From Malurus cyaneus samueli (taxonomy: Eukaryota; Chordata; Aves; Passeriformes; Maluridae), in assembly GCA_009741485.1 (NCBI GenBank), contig CM019214.1, positions 59,141,334 to 59,205,333 on the forward strand: 64,000 nucleotides of DNA. Reading direction: 5' to 3'. A program made the position numbers and the translations under genes. The notes under the pieces were generated by a model. The model saw nothing but the letters and a program-made list of their open reading frames with translations. It did not search any database and had not been told where the DNA came from. Of the stretch, positions 27,070 to 38,512 are shown piece by piece (within the stretch, counting starts at the first letter, position 1; each line of letters opens with the position of its first letter).

Positions 27070-27605
27070 GATTTAAGTGATAACTCCTCCAGCCTCCCAG
27101 ATCCAGAATCCTCGTGTCTGGCCACTGTGGACTATTCCAGTACCCAGAATTGCAGCTGGGATCTCTGCCCAGGCTGAGGGATGATGTTTCCCATCTACAG
27201 GTTCAAATACTGTTGAAGCTGAACATACATCCCAGAGACTCACAGACACACTAAGTGGACATTGTCACAGTCACAGCTGTGGCTTCATAGATGGCCACAG
27301 ACAAGGCGCTGCCTTCAACGACACTTTGTACATAGAGAACTCAGATTTGATAAGATTTAATAAGAAGGTATGAGAAATTAGGACCGACTGTGCAGTGAGT
27401 AAGTGAGCAAGCATAGGGCTCTGACAGACATGTATGGACTGGCCCCATTTTACACATTATCTGCCCCATTTATACCAATTCCTGTCTCACCCCCAGCAAC
27501 AGTTCCTTTCTGCTTTCCCTTCCCCTGCACATCCCTTCATTGGTCTGTGCAACTTTATTAATTCCAGCATGAGTCTCCCCTTCTATACAATATAATTGGT
27601 TGCAA
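27070..27605 (-). mobile_element. Probable solo LTR of an endogenous retrovirus
   Basis: On the minus strand there is a TATA-like 'ggtataaat' (27470-27479). It is followed about 110 nt downstream by 'cttattaaatctt' (27354-27366), a plausible polyadenylation signal variant, with the intervening sequence looking like an R region. Upstream (27480-27600) and downstream (27070-27350) sequence is higher in GC than the surroundings. The arrangement of TATA, short R, poly-A signal and U5-like stretch is typical of an LTR. I do not recognise the family with confidence and found no clean TG...CA ends or target duplication. Confidence 0.45.
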
Positions 27606-29633
27606 AGTCCATGCTAATCTTCCTGAAAAAGGTGCCTATAGTGTCTGCATAGTCCGTCAATGAGTGTGACTAACAAGGTTTGTGTCTTGACATTATCTAT
27701 ATGAGATTTTCTTTTTTTTTTTCCCCCAAGGTGTGAGTCTCTGTACATTTTGTTTCTGCTTTCCCCCTCTTCCCTTATTTTCCCCAGTTCCATGAAAACT
27801 AGGAAGCTAGAACCCAATTTGGATTTATGAATTTTCCTGGTTAAATCAAAGTTTGATACAAAATACTCAGCCAGATCTCATTTTGCAGTTATAGCTTGAA
27901 TCTGATTGTATTTCAATGTTTTAGAACTGACATATAGCTGGTTTTCCTCTGAGACAATAATACTTTGCATTTATAGAATGTCTTTCATTCAGAGATCTCA
28001 AAGGACTTTACTAGCAACAATAAAACTTGAACTATTCAATAACATTCTCTTTTCATTTTGGATATTGTTTTCTCACTTTTCTATCTCACTCAGGCAATTA
28101 AATTTATATATGTGATTTTATTGTCCTGTACAGGCTACATGAAGTCTATCTACCTGACTTACAGTTTATTCTTCTTTTCAGTGTTAAATTTTCAGTATTA
28201 ACTTTAATTACATGAACTCAAATGCATACAGGCAACTTAAAATATGATCTCACTCTGTTGCAGTCTTTCCATCTTAAATCAATAATCTAAACTGGATAAT
28301 AAAGAAATACAACCAAAAAAATATTACAAGGAATACAAAAAGAGTGAAGAGAGTATCAGTGTGCTTATTCTGTAAAAACCAAGGAAAAGCAAGGGTAATC
28401 AGACTGCTGACTACAGTCTAGCCAGCGGTAATAATCCCCATTTCATCAGGTACATTTAAAAAATTGTGTTTCACATTCCTCTAAAGCAGCTTTGCACATG
28501 TCACAGCACAAATTAGTGAAGTCTAAATTTCAGCTCAAGGCTCCATGTGTCATTTAATGGCATACACTTGCTAACTGTAGCCAAAAGCAGACTTCCATCA
28601 GGGACACTGAAACTCCTCATTTACATAAGAATGAGAAGTTAATTGTGCTACAGATATTCTGGCTTCCCCAAGGAATTCATTAAGCATGCTGAACTTGCTG
28701 AGAATATAACTTAACTGACATTTCTAGGAAAGTAGGGAAATTCAACTTCAGAAACACCACCAATGGAAGCAAAATAAATTGTTTAATATTCATTTGATTC
28801 AAATCTTTCCCGACTGTGTAGAATACCCATTACACTCTCATTTCTGAAATAACTTTCCAAATATATATAGTTACTTAGAGTTAGTTTTCTTCCCTTCCAG
28901 TACAGGATCCCGATATAGTCTTATTATTTGATACAAGGATTTACACTTATATTTGCTGCTGAGAAATTTAGAAAAGAAATATTGGAGATATTTTGCATCT
29001 TGCAAAATATGGAGATATTTTGAATCTTATACACGTTCTTATATTTAAGCACTCAGAGCATTTATTTTCAAAAATGAAGAAAGTTATGGATGCTGTTTAT
29101 TTCACTTTTATTCTATATAAGGTAGTAAACATATAACAATAAAAATGCTCTTATAGATAAGATGCAATCTCCAACAAAAGATTGTAAGGTTTCTTGTGTG
29201 AAAAAAAAGAGGCTTATTGTGAAGACCCTGCACTCACAATTTCCCCTACAAAGGCTGTGGTCAACTGAAATAGTTAGAAGATATTCCAGTGTAATATTTC
29301 TTTTTTTTTTTTCTCACAAATATTTTTATTTTCTTACAAACCTACTAATATGGTGTGAATTTTCTTAGATAGAAAAAAAAAAAAACTTAATGGAGAGGAG
29401 GGATCTGCTTACAAGTTGCAGGAATTTTATTTAATCCAAAACACTTTACATTGTTAGATTTTTTTAACTGGATTATGGAGGAACTATGAAATCATGTTTT
29501 TAATGATCTATTCTGACAGAAAGCTAATGCATTGCACTTATATTGCAAAGCTGTCATTGCATTTACTTATAGATACAGTATATCAAAACATTTACATTTC
29601 CACACATTAAAATCTTTACCTATTTAATTTAGG

Positions 29634-29655
29634 GTTTTTTTTTGTTTGTTTGTTT

Positions 29656-29690
<35 letters not shown>
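29634..29690. repeat. T-rich tract ending in T33
   Basis: TTTG units lead into a run of 33 T (29658-29690). Confidence 0.93.
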
Positions 29691-29693
<3 letters not shown>

Positions 29694-29982
29694 GCATACA
29701 CATTCATTGCTGAAGTTTCTGTCAGCTAAATAATTTTTCCCATGCAATACTATGAAGAAAATAGTAGCAATTTTTTAGTTATTCCCTGTAATATGATTTT
29801 AACTTTTTTAACAACAAAGACATACACTTAAACATATTCTTCTTATGCTTATGTTTTACAGGACTTTAACTCTTAATTTAATTTTTATCAGCAGATTTGT
29901 AATATTATAGCTGTCATTAAAAAGAAGCTTTAGCCAGTAACGGTATTAAATTGATTGAATGTTAATAACCTAATATTGCACC

Positions 29983-30025
29983 AAAAAAAAAAAAAAAAAA
30001 AAAAAGAAAAAAGAAAAAAAAAAAA
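29983..30025. repeat. Poly-A tract with G interruptions
   Basis: A23 is followed by G-interrupted A runs. Confidence 0.93.
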
Positions 30026-31807
30026 GAGATGCTTCTTTGTTGCAATTAATTGGTTTTATTGCCACTGTAATTGTGAGAATGTATGCACAAGAGTATATGT
30101 ATGTGTATAGTGGGTGTGGAGGAAAATAATATATTTATTCTTTGGCTGCTTCAAATTTCCAATTGTATTGCAAATGGCTATGTCATAACCCACTGCAGTT
30201 TCATACAACAGGATGCAATCAAATACAATAGTTCAATATAAGAATAATATATACCTCAATATTGCCTTTCTGATCCAAGCTTTCTGTAAAAATCCTATGA
30301 TAGAAATGTATCAAGTGTAAATTTTGCTATTTCAAAGGCATTTACAGCTTATATTTATAAACTGAAGGCGGGACAGCTGCAGTAGAAAAATAGTAATATC
30401 CTTAATTTGGAGAACAAGATATATGGATTGAAGGATAGTAAAAGGACAATATTCAATACAAGTCTGAAAAGGTCATGAGGGAAATAAACAACACAGTAAC
30501 AGTAAATAACACAGGCAAAATTAGACTGCAATGTCGTTCACTACTATGAACAATATTAAGTGGCAGAAAAGAGATCTAAGTCTTATAAGTCCTTTTCACT
30601 GAAGTTTAAAGCCTAAAAAAATGGGTAACCACAGTGCATGACATGAGTAAACAACCCTGAGAAAACACACATCTCCTAAACCTGCTAAAAGGAAGATAAT
30701 AATTGTTTTACAGTATTACCAGAATGTCAACTTTGCAAGACTGATTCAATAGATATTACAGGGTAGGGAATAGTAATGTATATGAAGGATACTGCAGGAA
30801 AAAAGCTCTTCAGAATCTTTGTGGGTGGCATTCAAAAATAAAGTGAATTATTAGGATTGGGCTATCAACATCCTAAGCAGGCTGACTGTTATACTCAGGA
30901 AAGACTAAATGATAATGGGTAGCTGAAAAATTATTAGGAGTAGCAGTAAGGGTTCTAGTTAGCCACACATAGGCTGGACTAATGGCCTTGCTAGTAAGAG
31001 ATGCAGGGAGGCTGATTTCCAGAACTAGCCTTGGAACGCACAGGTAAGGGTGCCATTTTGATCTGGACTCTGGTAGTAACACCAAGGATTCAGTACAAAA
31101 GATATTAGTGGAATATTGATGTAACAAATGCAACAAAATTAACTTTAGAATGATAGCAGAAGAAAATAGGCAAAATAAACTGAGGAAGGTTGTATTTACT
31201 CTCAAGAAGGGGACTACATGAAATTTAGGATGGGGAAAAAAATAGTACAAGAAACTCAAAGAACTGGTCTAAAAATCAAGTGGCCTAAACGGAGCCAGCA
31301 TAGGTGTTTTTCTATAACAATATGCACCCCAATTCTGAATGCAAGTGGGATGTCCCATTTGCCACCCCCTCCAAAAAAACACTCCACCACCCAAAATAAA
31401 GCCCTCACAGTGGCAGAGGAAGGCTTCTCCTAGCAGATTCTTTCATGCCATATGTCCTGTAACTGTGCAGAAGTATCGGTGGATAGCTAGGATGGATGTG
31501 AAAAGTATGCAGCTGGTGGTAGATGAAGAGCATTCCTTCCACCTACTGGTAACTCCGGAATCACACAGATACCTAGAGTATCTGAAAACAAAAGAATTCC
31601 AGCATGTTGCTTTGCATTTAACCAGGCCTTTATTGTGTGCAAAGGCTGTCAGGTTTTTGAGGAGCAGGCAAAGGATGCTGAACTAATAGATAATAATATG
31701 CATAATAATATTCTCAGCTGAGAATAGAACAAAATGCCTCAGTCCAAAAAAAAATGAATGTATCAAGGAGGCTTTAATGGTTAAGAGTACAATTTCCAGC
31801 TTTCCTC

Positions 31808-32069
31808 TGTGTGCTGGTTTTGGCTGGTTCACAGTGGCTGGTAGAGAGCTATGTTTTGGACTTGTGCTGAAAACAGTGTTGATAACACAGAGACTTTTTT
31901 TTTTGTTATTGCTGAGCAGGGCTTACACAAAATCAAGGCCTTTTCTGCTTTTTGTACTGCCAAGCTAGATGTGGGAGGAGACACAGCTGGGAGAGGTGAC
32001 CCAAACTGACCAAAGGGATATTCCAGACCATGTGACATCACGCTCAATAGAGGAAGAAGGAAGAAGGGA
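31808..32069 (+). mobile_element. Truncated avian ERV LTR (copy 1)
   Basis: It starts near 'tgtgtgctggttttggctgg' and contains 'agctatgttttggacttgtg', 'gttgataacacag', a 'tattgctgagcag' stretch, 'gtgacccaaactgaccaaag', and 'ggatattccagaccatgtga' followed by 'catcacgctcaatag'. These match, in order, the U3 of an abundant avian LTR family. The usual TATA box and everything 3' of it are missing, because the sequence runs straight into the CR1 3' end at 32070. The duplicated equivalent is 35607-35849, and the same family in the other orientation is at 9541-9828. Confidence 0.78.
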
Positions 32070-32585
32070 ATTATAGAATCATAGAGTCACAGAATGTGCT
32101 GAGTTGGAAAGGACCCATCAAGAATATAGAGCCCAACTCCTGGCCCTGGGCAGGACATCCCAAGAACTACACCATGGTGCATGAAAGCGCTGTCCAAATG
32201 CATCTTGAGCTCTGTCAGGCTGGTGCTGTTACCACTTCCCAGGGGAGGCTGTTCAATGCCATCCACTCTTTGGGAGAAGAACCTTCTCTTGATATCCAAT
32301 GAAAACCTCCCCTGACTCAGCTTCAGGGCATTCCCTTATGTAGACACCACAGATAAAAGAGCAGACCCTGCTCCACACTCCCCGCCCCACTCCCCTGTGA
32401 GGAATGTGTAGTCTGCAATGAGTTCTCCCCTCTGTCTCCTCTTCTCCAGGCTGAACAGAACAAGTGAACTCAGCCATCCACCTAAGGCTTCCCCTTCAGA
32501 CCTTTTACTATCCTTGTGGCCCTCCTTTGGATGCTCTCTAACAGCTCAATGTATTTTCCATATTTTGGTGCCCAAAACCACAAAT
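32070..32585 (-). mobile_element. CR1 LINE 3' end, 5'-truncated (copy 1)
   Basis: The left end carries the CR1 3'-terminal signature in reverse complement ('atagaatcatagagtcacag', then 'gagttggaaaggacccatca'). The body follows the CR1 3' UTR and ORF2 C-terminal end: 'tcttctccaggctgaacaga', 'ccttgtggccctcctttgga', 'tgctctctaacagctcaatg' and 'tggtgcccaaaac'. It is a typical 5'-truncated insertion of about 515 bp and is younger-looking than the CR1 at 13-15 kb. It abuts the truncated LTR without spacer. Confidence 0.92.
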
Positions 32586-34698
32586 GATGAGATGCAAATA
32601 AAGGACAGTGTATCTATTCCTTAAAGCAGATGTGGGAGTTAATGAAATCGTCCTGAAAGTCTCTTTAAGAAGGTGTAGAAAATTGCAATACTGCTAATTC
32701 AATTTTTCTTTCTACTTTTTGTTAGATTTTTTTTTTATATTTACATGGAGACATAGTTGATCCTACTTTAGGTAGAAAAGACTCACTCTGCTGTCTTCCA
32801 ACATCTTCAGCCAGTTACCCAGCCAAATCTACCTCCTAGACATTGTCCAAACACTTTGAAACAAAAACTTAAAATATTGAAGCACTTTTGAATATTGAAA
32901 CATAAAATTATGAAATATTTCTCTGAGAGTAAAAATATCAGGTTTAATCATCTTTATGTTTTATGCATTATGTACTTATTTATGAAAAGTATGCAGAAGG
33001 AAGCAATCACCTTTTCTTGCAAATTAAGGAAGAATTGAGTTTATTTCATATTAAAGTGTTCTAAAAGTATCTTCTTTTTTTAGAAAATAACATTCCAATC
33101 AAATTTTAAAAGGAATGATTGACAACAACCCAAGCTTACCTTTTCCTTATTAATACAATGGCAGGGCAAATTTTTCTTTATCTACAAGATGACATGTTTT
33201 TTATCAAAAATGACTCATATTTAATTTGAAAAAATATATCTAATGAACTTTTAAAAGACCTGTATTGTTTATGTACCTCATGAAATAGTTATTTTTATAA
33301 GAACATCCTTGTACACCCTGAAATTCTATATATAGCAGTCTCATTAATTTATATTTATTTGTCTTTGTATTAAAATTGCATTGGAAACTCTACGTGTGTG
33401 TACACAACTACATAATTATGCAGCTAGATCTGAAAAACAATAAATAAATTATATGCATGGAGCATTTTTTCTGTGCACACAGGGTGACCCACTGAACTAC
33501 TGTTGAAATGATAAAAATAAATTACTAATTTATACCCTATATCATCCCTCCTGTAACACCCTTACCAGGAGTATTGATGAAAAAAGATGAAGAGAATAAA
33601 GAATTTGTGAATGATAGACACTGCAAGTGAATTTTTAATTTCTATGAATATATCCATGTACTTGTGTCTCTTATTATACCATGAATCTTTTTATTCTTGT
33701 GGTTATGTTAATTCATTGATTTTTTTCAAAGCATTGTTTGCATGTTGTGCAACAACTTGATTTCTGAAGAGCTGGGGGTTTTTCAGTTTCATTCCCCATA
33801 TAGTTCTAATGCAAATTCATTTCACCTCTATAGCAGTACCTTGAGGGAGTGATCATGTTTCTGTAAACCCTTCTTCTTTACATCTGTCAGTTTAAGTAGG
33901 TTTTGACAACTAAAGTTTTGATTAAGCACTAAAATCTGAATTAAAATATATTATTTGTTTTGTGTTTGTACATTTTGACCGTTTGGCCATTAAGTTTTAA
34001 TATTTATTAGGTAAGTGAAAGTAATTCTCATTATTCAAATAAAAGCATAAATACTCCCAATTTATATATAATCTTAAAATAGAGCTGTTGTAAATCTGTC
34101 TCATGAATTTATTTTCCTGTGTTTATTTCGCACTAAAAAACACATCAGTAACTCTTAATCCCTAAAGCTATGTTTAATTTGTACACAAAATAATAAGGTA
34201 TGATAGGATAATTCTGTAAATAAAGAGAGCTCAAATCTTCTGGCTAAGAAATGTTAAATAAACTGCCTAAGCATAAATCTCCTTCTTGTTTAATGTCCTT
34301 GAAAATGAGATATTCTGCCTTGTTCCACTTTACTGATCAGAAACTTTTATGTTATGAAACCTTCTTATTTGGAACAGTATCCAAAGTCTTAGGTGCATCT
34401 GGGCTGATAAATAGAAGAAAATCCAGGAGTAAAATTCAAGCACTGGTTTCCATACTTGCCCTGCTTCTTAATTGTTAGTTCTTGTCCTAGTTCTGCTTTG
34501 GATAGCTAAAGCTACCTTTTTTCCCCAAAAAAAGTTCTGCTGCAAAAGCAATCTTTCAGGTTAGTAGATGTAAAAAGATCTGTACCATAAACTTGGAAGT
34601 ACCCTTCCATCTTTTGTTTAATAGCAGAGAAAGACTTAATGAGAAAGATATTGAGAAAACCCAGACCACCATATTATTTAGTGACTGAGTATGAATAA
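32586..34698. other. Unannotated AT-rich part of duplication copy 1
   Basis: About 2.1 kb has no gene or repeat family that I recognise. It is matched by 36346-38451 with roughly one difference per 50-100 bp by eye. The octamer 'atgcaaat' just beyond the CR1 (32591-32600) is probably chance. Confidence 0.6.
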
Positions 34699-34958
34699 CC
34701 CATCAGAAGATACAGTACTCTGCTTCGAGCTGATATTTTCAGCATAAATATTTTGCACGTTTAACATTTGGGACTACTAATGAAAAATAGACCTAACTCA
34801 CCCAGCTAATTTCATTTTTGTTATATATATATATAAAATGCATCATACATTCTATGGAATGAGACACACAAACCAGAGGACAAAAATTCCTTTGACAAAA
34901 TATTACATTAAGATCAAGTTACATGATTTGTTAAGGTTAAATTAGTAACGGGCAAAAA
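34699..34958. other. Sequence between duplication copy 1 and the gap
   Basis: These 260 bp follow copy 1 but have no counterpart after copy 2. They contain a short TA run near 34823. No feature is recognised. They form the end of the contig left of the N run. Confidence 0.7.
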
Positions 34959-34983
34959 NNNNNNNNNNNNNNNNNNNNNNNNN
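34959..34983. other. Assembly gap, 25 N
   Basis: Twenty-five N form a fixed round length that suggests a placeholder of unknown true size rather than a measured gap. Duplication copy 2 begins seven bases after it. Confidence 0.99.
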
Positions 34984-35606
34984 TAACATTGTATTTACTC
35001 TCAAGAAGGGACTACATGAAATTTAGGATGGGGAAAAAAAAAAATAGTACAAGAAACTCAAAGAACTGTCTAAAAATCAAGTGGCCTAAACGGGGCCAGC
35101 ATAGGTGTTTTTCTATAACAATATGCACCCCAATTCTGAATGCAAGTGGGATGTCCCATTTGCCACCCCCTCCAAAAAAAACACTCCACCACCCAAAATA
35201 AAGCCCTCACAGTGGCAGAGGAAGGCTTCTCCTAGCAGATTCTTTCATGCCATATGTCCTGTAACTGTGCAGAAGTATCGGTGGACAGCTAGGATGGATG
35301 TGAAAAGTATGCAGCTGGTGGTAGATGAAGAGCATTCCTTCCACCTACTGGTAACTCCGAATCACACAGATACCTAGAGTATCTGAAAACAAAAGAATTC
35401 CAGCATGTTGCTTTGCATTTAACCAGGCCTTTATTGTGTGCAAAGGCTGTCAGGTTTTTGAGGAGCAGGCAAAGGATGCTGAACTAATGATAATAATATG
35501 CATAATAATATTCTCAGCTGAGAATAGAACAAAATGCCTCAGTCCAAAAAAAATGAATGTATCAAGGAGGCTTTAATGGTTAAGAGTACAATTTCCAGCT
35601 TTCCTC

Positions 35607-35849
35607 TGTGTGCTGGTTTTGGCTGGTTCACAGTGGCTGGTAGAGAGCTATGTTTTGGACTTGTGCTGAAAACAGTGTTGATAACACAGGACTTTTTTTT
35701 TTGTTATTGCTGAGCAGGCTTCACATCAAGGCTTTTCTGCTTACCAAGCATGAAGGTGGGAGGGGACACAGCTGGGAGAGGTGACCCAAACTGACCAAAG
35801 GATATTCCAGCATGTGACATCACGCTCAAAGAGAAGAAGGAAGAAGGGA
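35607..35849 (+). mobile_element. Truncated avian ERV LTR (copy 2)
   Basis: This is the duplicate of 31808-32069. It has lost several short stretches around 35717-35760 compared with copy 1, for example 'gcttcacatcaaggc' where copy 1 has 'gcttacacaaaatcaaggcc', but is otherwise the same up to the junction with the CR1. Confidence 0.78.
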
Positions 35850-36345
35850 ATTATAGAATCATAGAGTCACAGAATGTTCTGAGTTGGAAAGGACCCATCA
35901 AGAATATAGAGCCCAACTCCTGGCCCTGGGCAGGACATCCCAAGAACTCACCATGGTGCATGAAAGCGCTCCAAATGCATCTTGAGCTCTGTCAGGTGGT
36001 GCTGTTACCACTTCCCAGGGGAGGCTGTTCAATGCCATCCACTCTTTGGGAGAAGAACCTTCTCTTGATATCCAATGAAAACCTCCCCTGACTCAGCTTC
36101 AGGCATTCCCTTATGTAGACACCACAGATAAAAGAGCAGACCCTGCTCCACACTCCCCGCCCCACTCCCCTTGAGGAATGTGTAGTCTGCAATGAGTTCT
36201 CCCCTCTGTCTCCTCTTCTGCAGGCTGAACAGAACAAGTGAACTCAGCCATCCACCTAAGGCTTCCCCTTCAGACCTTTTACTATCCTTGTGGCCTCCTT
36301 TGATGTCTTTAAAGTAATGTATTTTCCATATTTTGTGCCCAAAAC
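35850..36345 (-). mobile_element. CR1 LINE 3' end, 5'-truncated (copy 2)
   Basis: This is the duplicate of 32070-32585 with the same insertion point and truncation point, so it was copied with its surroundings and is not an independent insertion. It lacks scattered bases, and near 36299-36318 'tgatgtctttaaagtaatg' replaces the 'ggatgctctctaacagctca' of copy 1. Confidence 0.92.
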
Positions 36346-38478
36346 CACAAATGATGAGATGCAAATAAAGGACAGTGCATCTATTCCTTAAAGCAGATGT
36401 GGGAGTTAATGAAATCGTCCTGAAAGTCTCTTTAAGAAGGTGTAGAAAATTGCAATACTGCTAATTCAATTTTTCTTTCTACTTTTTGTTAGATTTTTTT
36501 TTTTTATATTTACATGGAGACATAGTTGATCCTACTTTAGGTAGAAAAGACTCACTCTGCTGTCTTCCAACATCTTCAGCCAGTTACCCAGCCAAATCTA
36601 CCTCCTAGACATTGTCCAAACACTTTGAAACAAAAACTTAAAATATTGAAGCACTTTTGAATATTGAAACATAAAATTATGAAATATTTCTCTGAGAGTA
36701 AAAATATCAGGTTTAATCATCTTTATGTTTTATGCATTATGTACTTATTTATGAAAAGTATGCAGAAGGAAGCAATCACCTTTTCTTGCAAATTAAGGAA
36801 GAATTGAGTTTATTTCATATTAAAGTGTTCTAAAAGTATCTTCTTTTTTTTTAAATACATTCAATCAAATTTTAAAGGAATGATTGACACACCCAAGCTT
36901 ACCTTTTCCTTATTAATACAATGGCAGGGCAAATTTTCTTTATCTACAAGATGACATGTTTTTTATCAAAATTACTCATATTTAATTTGAAAAAATATAT
37001 CTAATGAACTTTTAAAGACCTGTATTGTTTATGTACCTCATGAAATAGTTATTTTTATAAGAACATCCTTGTACACCCTGAAATTCTATATATAGCAGTC
37101 TCATTAATTTATATTTATTTGTCTTTGTATTAAAATTGCATTGGAAACTCTATGTGTGTGTACACAACTACATAATTATGCAGCTAGATCTGAAAAACAA
37201 TAAATAAATTATATGCATGGAGCATTTTTTCTGTGCACACAGGGTGACCCACTGAACTACTGTTGAAATGATAAAAATAAATTACTAATTTATACCCTAT
37301 ATCATCCCTCCGTAACACCCTTACCAGGAGTATTGATGAAAAAAGATGAAGAGAATAAAGAATTTGTGAATGATAGACACTGCAAGTGAATTTTTAATTT
37401 CTATTAATATATCCATGTACTTATGTCTCTTATTATACCATGAATCTTTTTATTCTTGTGGTTATGTTAATTCATTGATTTTTTTCAAAGCATTGTTTGC
37501 ATGTTGTGCAACAACTTGATTTCTGAAGAGCTGGGGGTTTTTCAGTTTCATTCCCCATATAATTCTAATGCAAATTCATTTCACCTCTATAGCAGTACCT
37601 TGAGGGAGTGATCATGTTTCTGTAAACCCTTCTTCTTTACATCTGTCAGTTTAAGTAGGTTTTGACAACTAAGTTTTGATTAAGCACTAAAATCTGAATT
37701 AAAATATATTATTTGTTTTGTGTTTGTACATTTTGACCGTTTGGCCATTAAGTTTTAATATTTATTAGGTAAGTGAAAGTAATTCTCATTATACAAATAA
37801 AAGCATAAATACTCCCAATTTATATATAATCTTAAAATAGAGCTGTTGTAAATCTGTCTCATGAATTTATTTTCCTGTGTTTATTTCACACTAAAAAACA
37901 CATCAGTAACTCTTAATCCCTAAAGCTATGTTTAATTTGTACACAAAATAATAAGGTATGATAGGATAATTCTGTAAATAAAGAGAGCTCAAATCTTCTG
38001 GCTAAGAAATGTTAAATAAACTGCCTAAGCATAAATCTCCTTCATGTTTAATGTCCTTGAAAATTAGATATTCTGCCTTGTTCCACTTTACTGATCAGAA
38101 ACTTTTATGTTATGAAACCTTCTTATTTGGAACAGTATCCAAAGTCTTAGGTGCATCTGGGCTGATAAATAGAAGAAAATCCAGGAGTAAAATTCAAGCA
38201 CTGGTTTCCATACTTCCTGCTTCTTAATTGTTAGTTCTTGTCCTAGTTCTGCTTTGGATAGCTAAAGCTACCTTTTTTTCCCAAAAAATTTCTGCTGCAA
38301 AAGCAATCTTTCAGGTTAGTAGATGTAAAAAGATCTGTACCATAACTTGGAAGTACCCTTCCATCTTTTGTTTAATAGCAGAGAAAGACTTAATGAGAAA
38401 GATATTGAGAAAACCCAGACCACCATATTATTTAGGACTGAGTATGAATAAAACATGATCTTTTCAAACTATATTATC

Positions 38479-38483
<5 letters not shown>

Positions 38484-38511
<28 letters not shown>
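38484..38511. repeat. Poly-A tract (A28)
   Basis: An uninterrupted A28 lies 33 bp beyond the right end of duplication copy 2. Confidence 0.95.

Positions 38512-38512
<1 letters not shown>

Larger units (their letters stand above)
27606..31190. other. Non-coding DNA with A/T tracts
   Basis: No gene or element is recognised. Homopolymers at 29634-29690 and 29983-30025 are listed separately. A perfect 10-bp stem with a 3-nt loop lies at 28988-29010. Sequence around 30870-31190 has a somewhat more balanced composition and a minus-strand open frame of 128 codons whose product I do not recognise. Confidence 0.5.
31191..34698 (+). repeat. Copy 1 of a ~3.5-kb direct duplication
   Basis: This segment is nearly identical to 34990-38451 from end to end. 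Both begin 'tgtatttactctcaagaagg' and end 'actgagtatgaata'. It holds an unidentified stretch (31191-31807), a truncated plus-strand LTR (31808-32069), a minus-strand CR1 (32070-32585) and about 2.1 kb of unannotated AT-rich DNA (32586-34698). Copy 1 is 3508 bp and copy 2 is 3462 bp. The right part differs by scattered substitutions and a few one-base gaps, and the LTR/CR1 part by many indels. Sequence to the left of copy 1 and right of copy 2 is not shared. Confidence 0.97.
34990..38451 (+). repeat. Copy 2 of the ~3.5-kb direct duplication
   Basis: This is the near-identical partner of 31191-34698, in the same orientation, starting almost at the gap edge. Relative to copy 1 most indels are losses, including one-base losses and homopolymer changes. 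They cluster in 35690-36345 over the LTR and CR1. The 2.1-kb right part carries mainly substitutions. A28 begins 33 bp after its right end (38484). Confidence 0.97.

Noticed and set aside
30873..31259. 128-codon minus-strand frame as an exon or gene
   Set aside because: I recognise no family, and there are no clear splice sites or promoter. It could be an old repeat but I cannot support a call.
32591..32600. Octamer ATGCAAAT as a regulatory site
   Set aside because: A single 8-bp word next to a CR1 end in AT-rich DNA is expected by chance, and it is simply carried along in the duplication.
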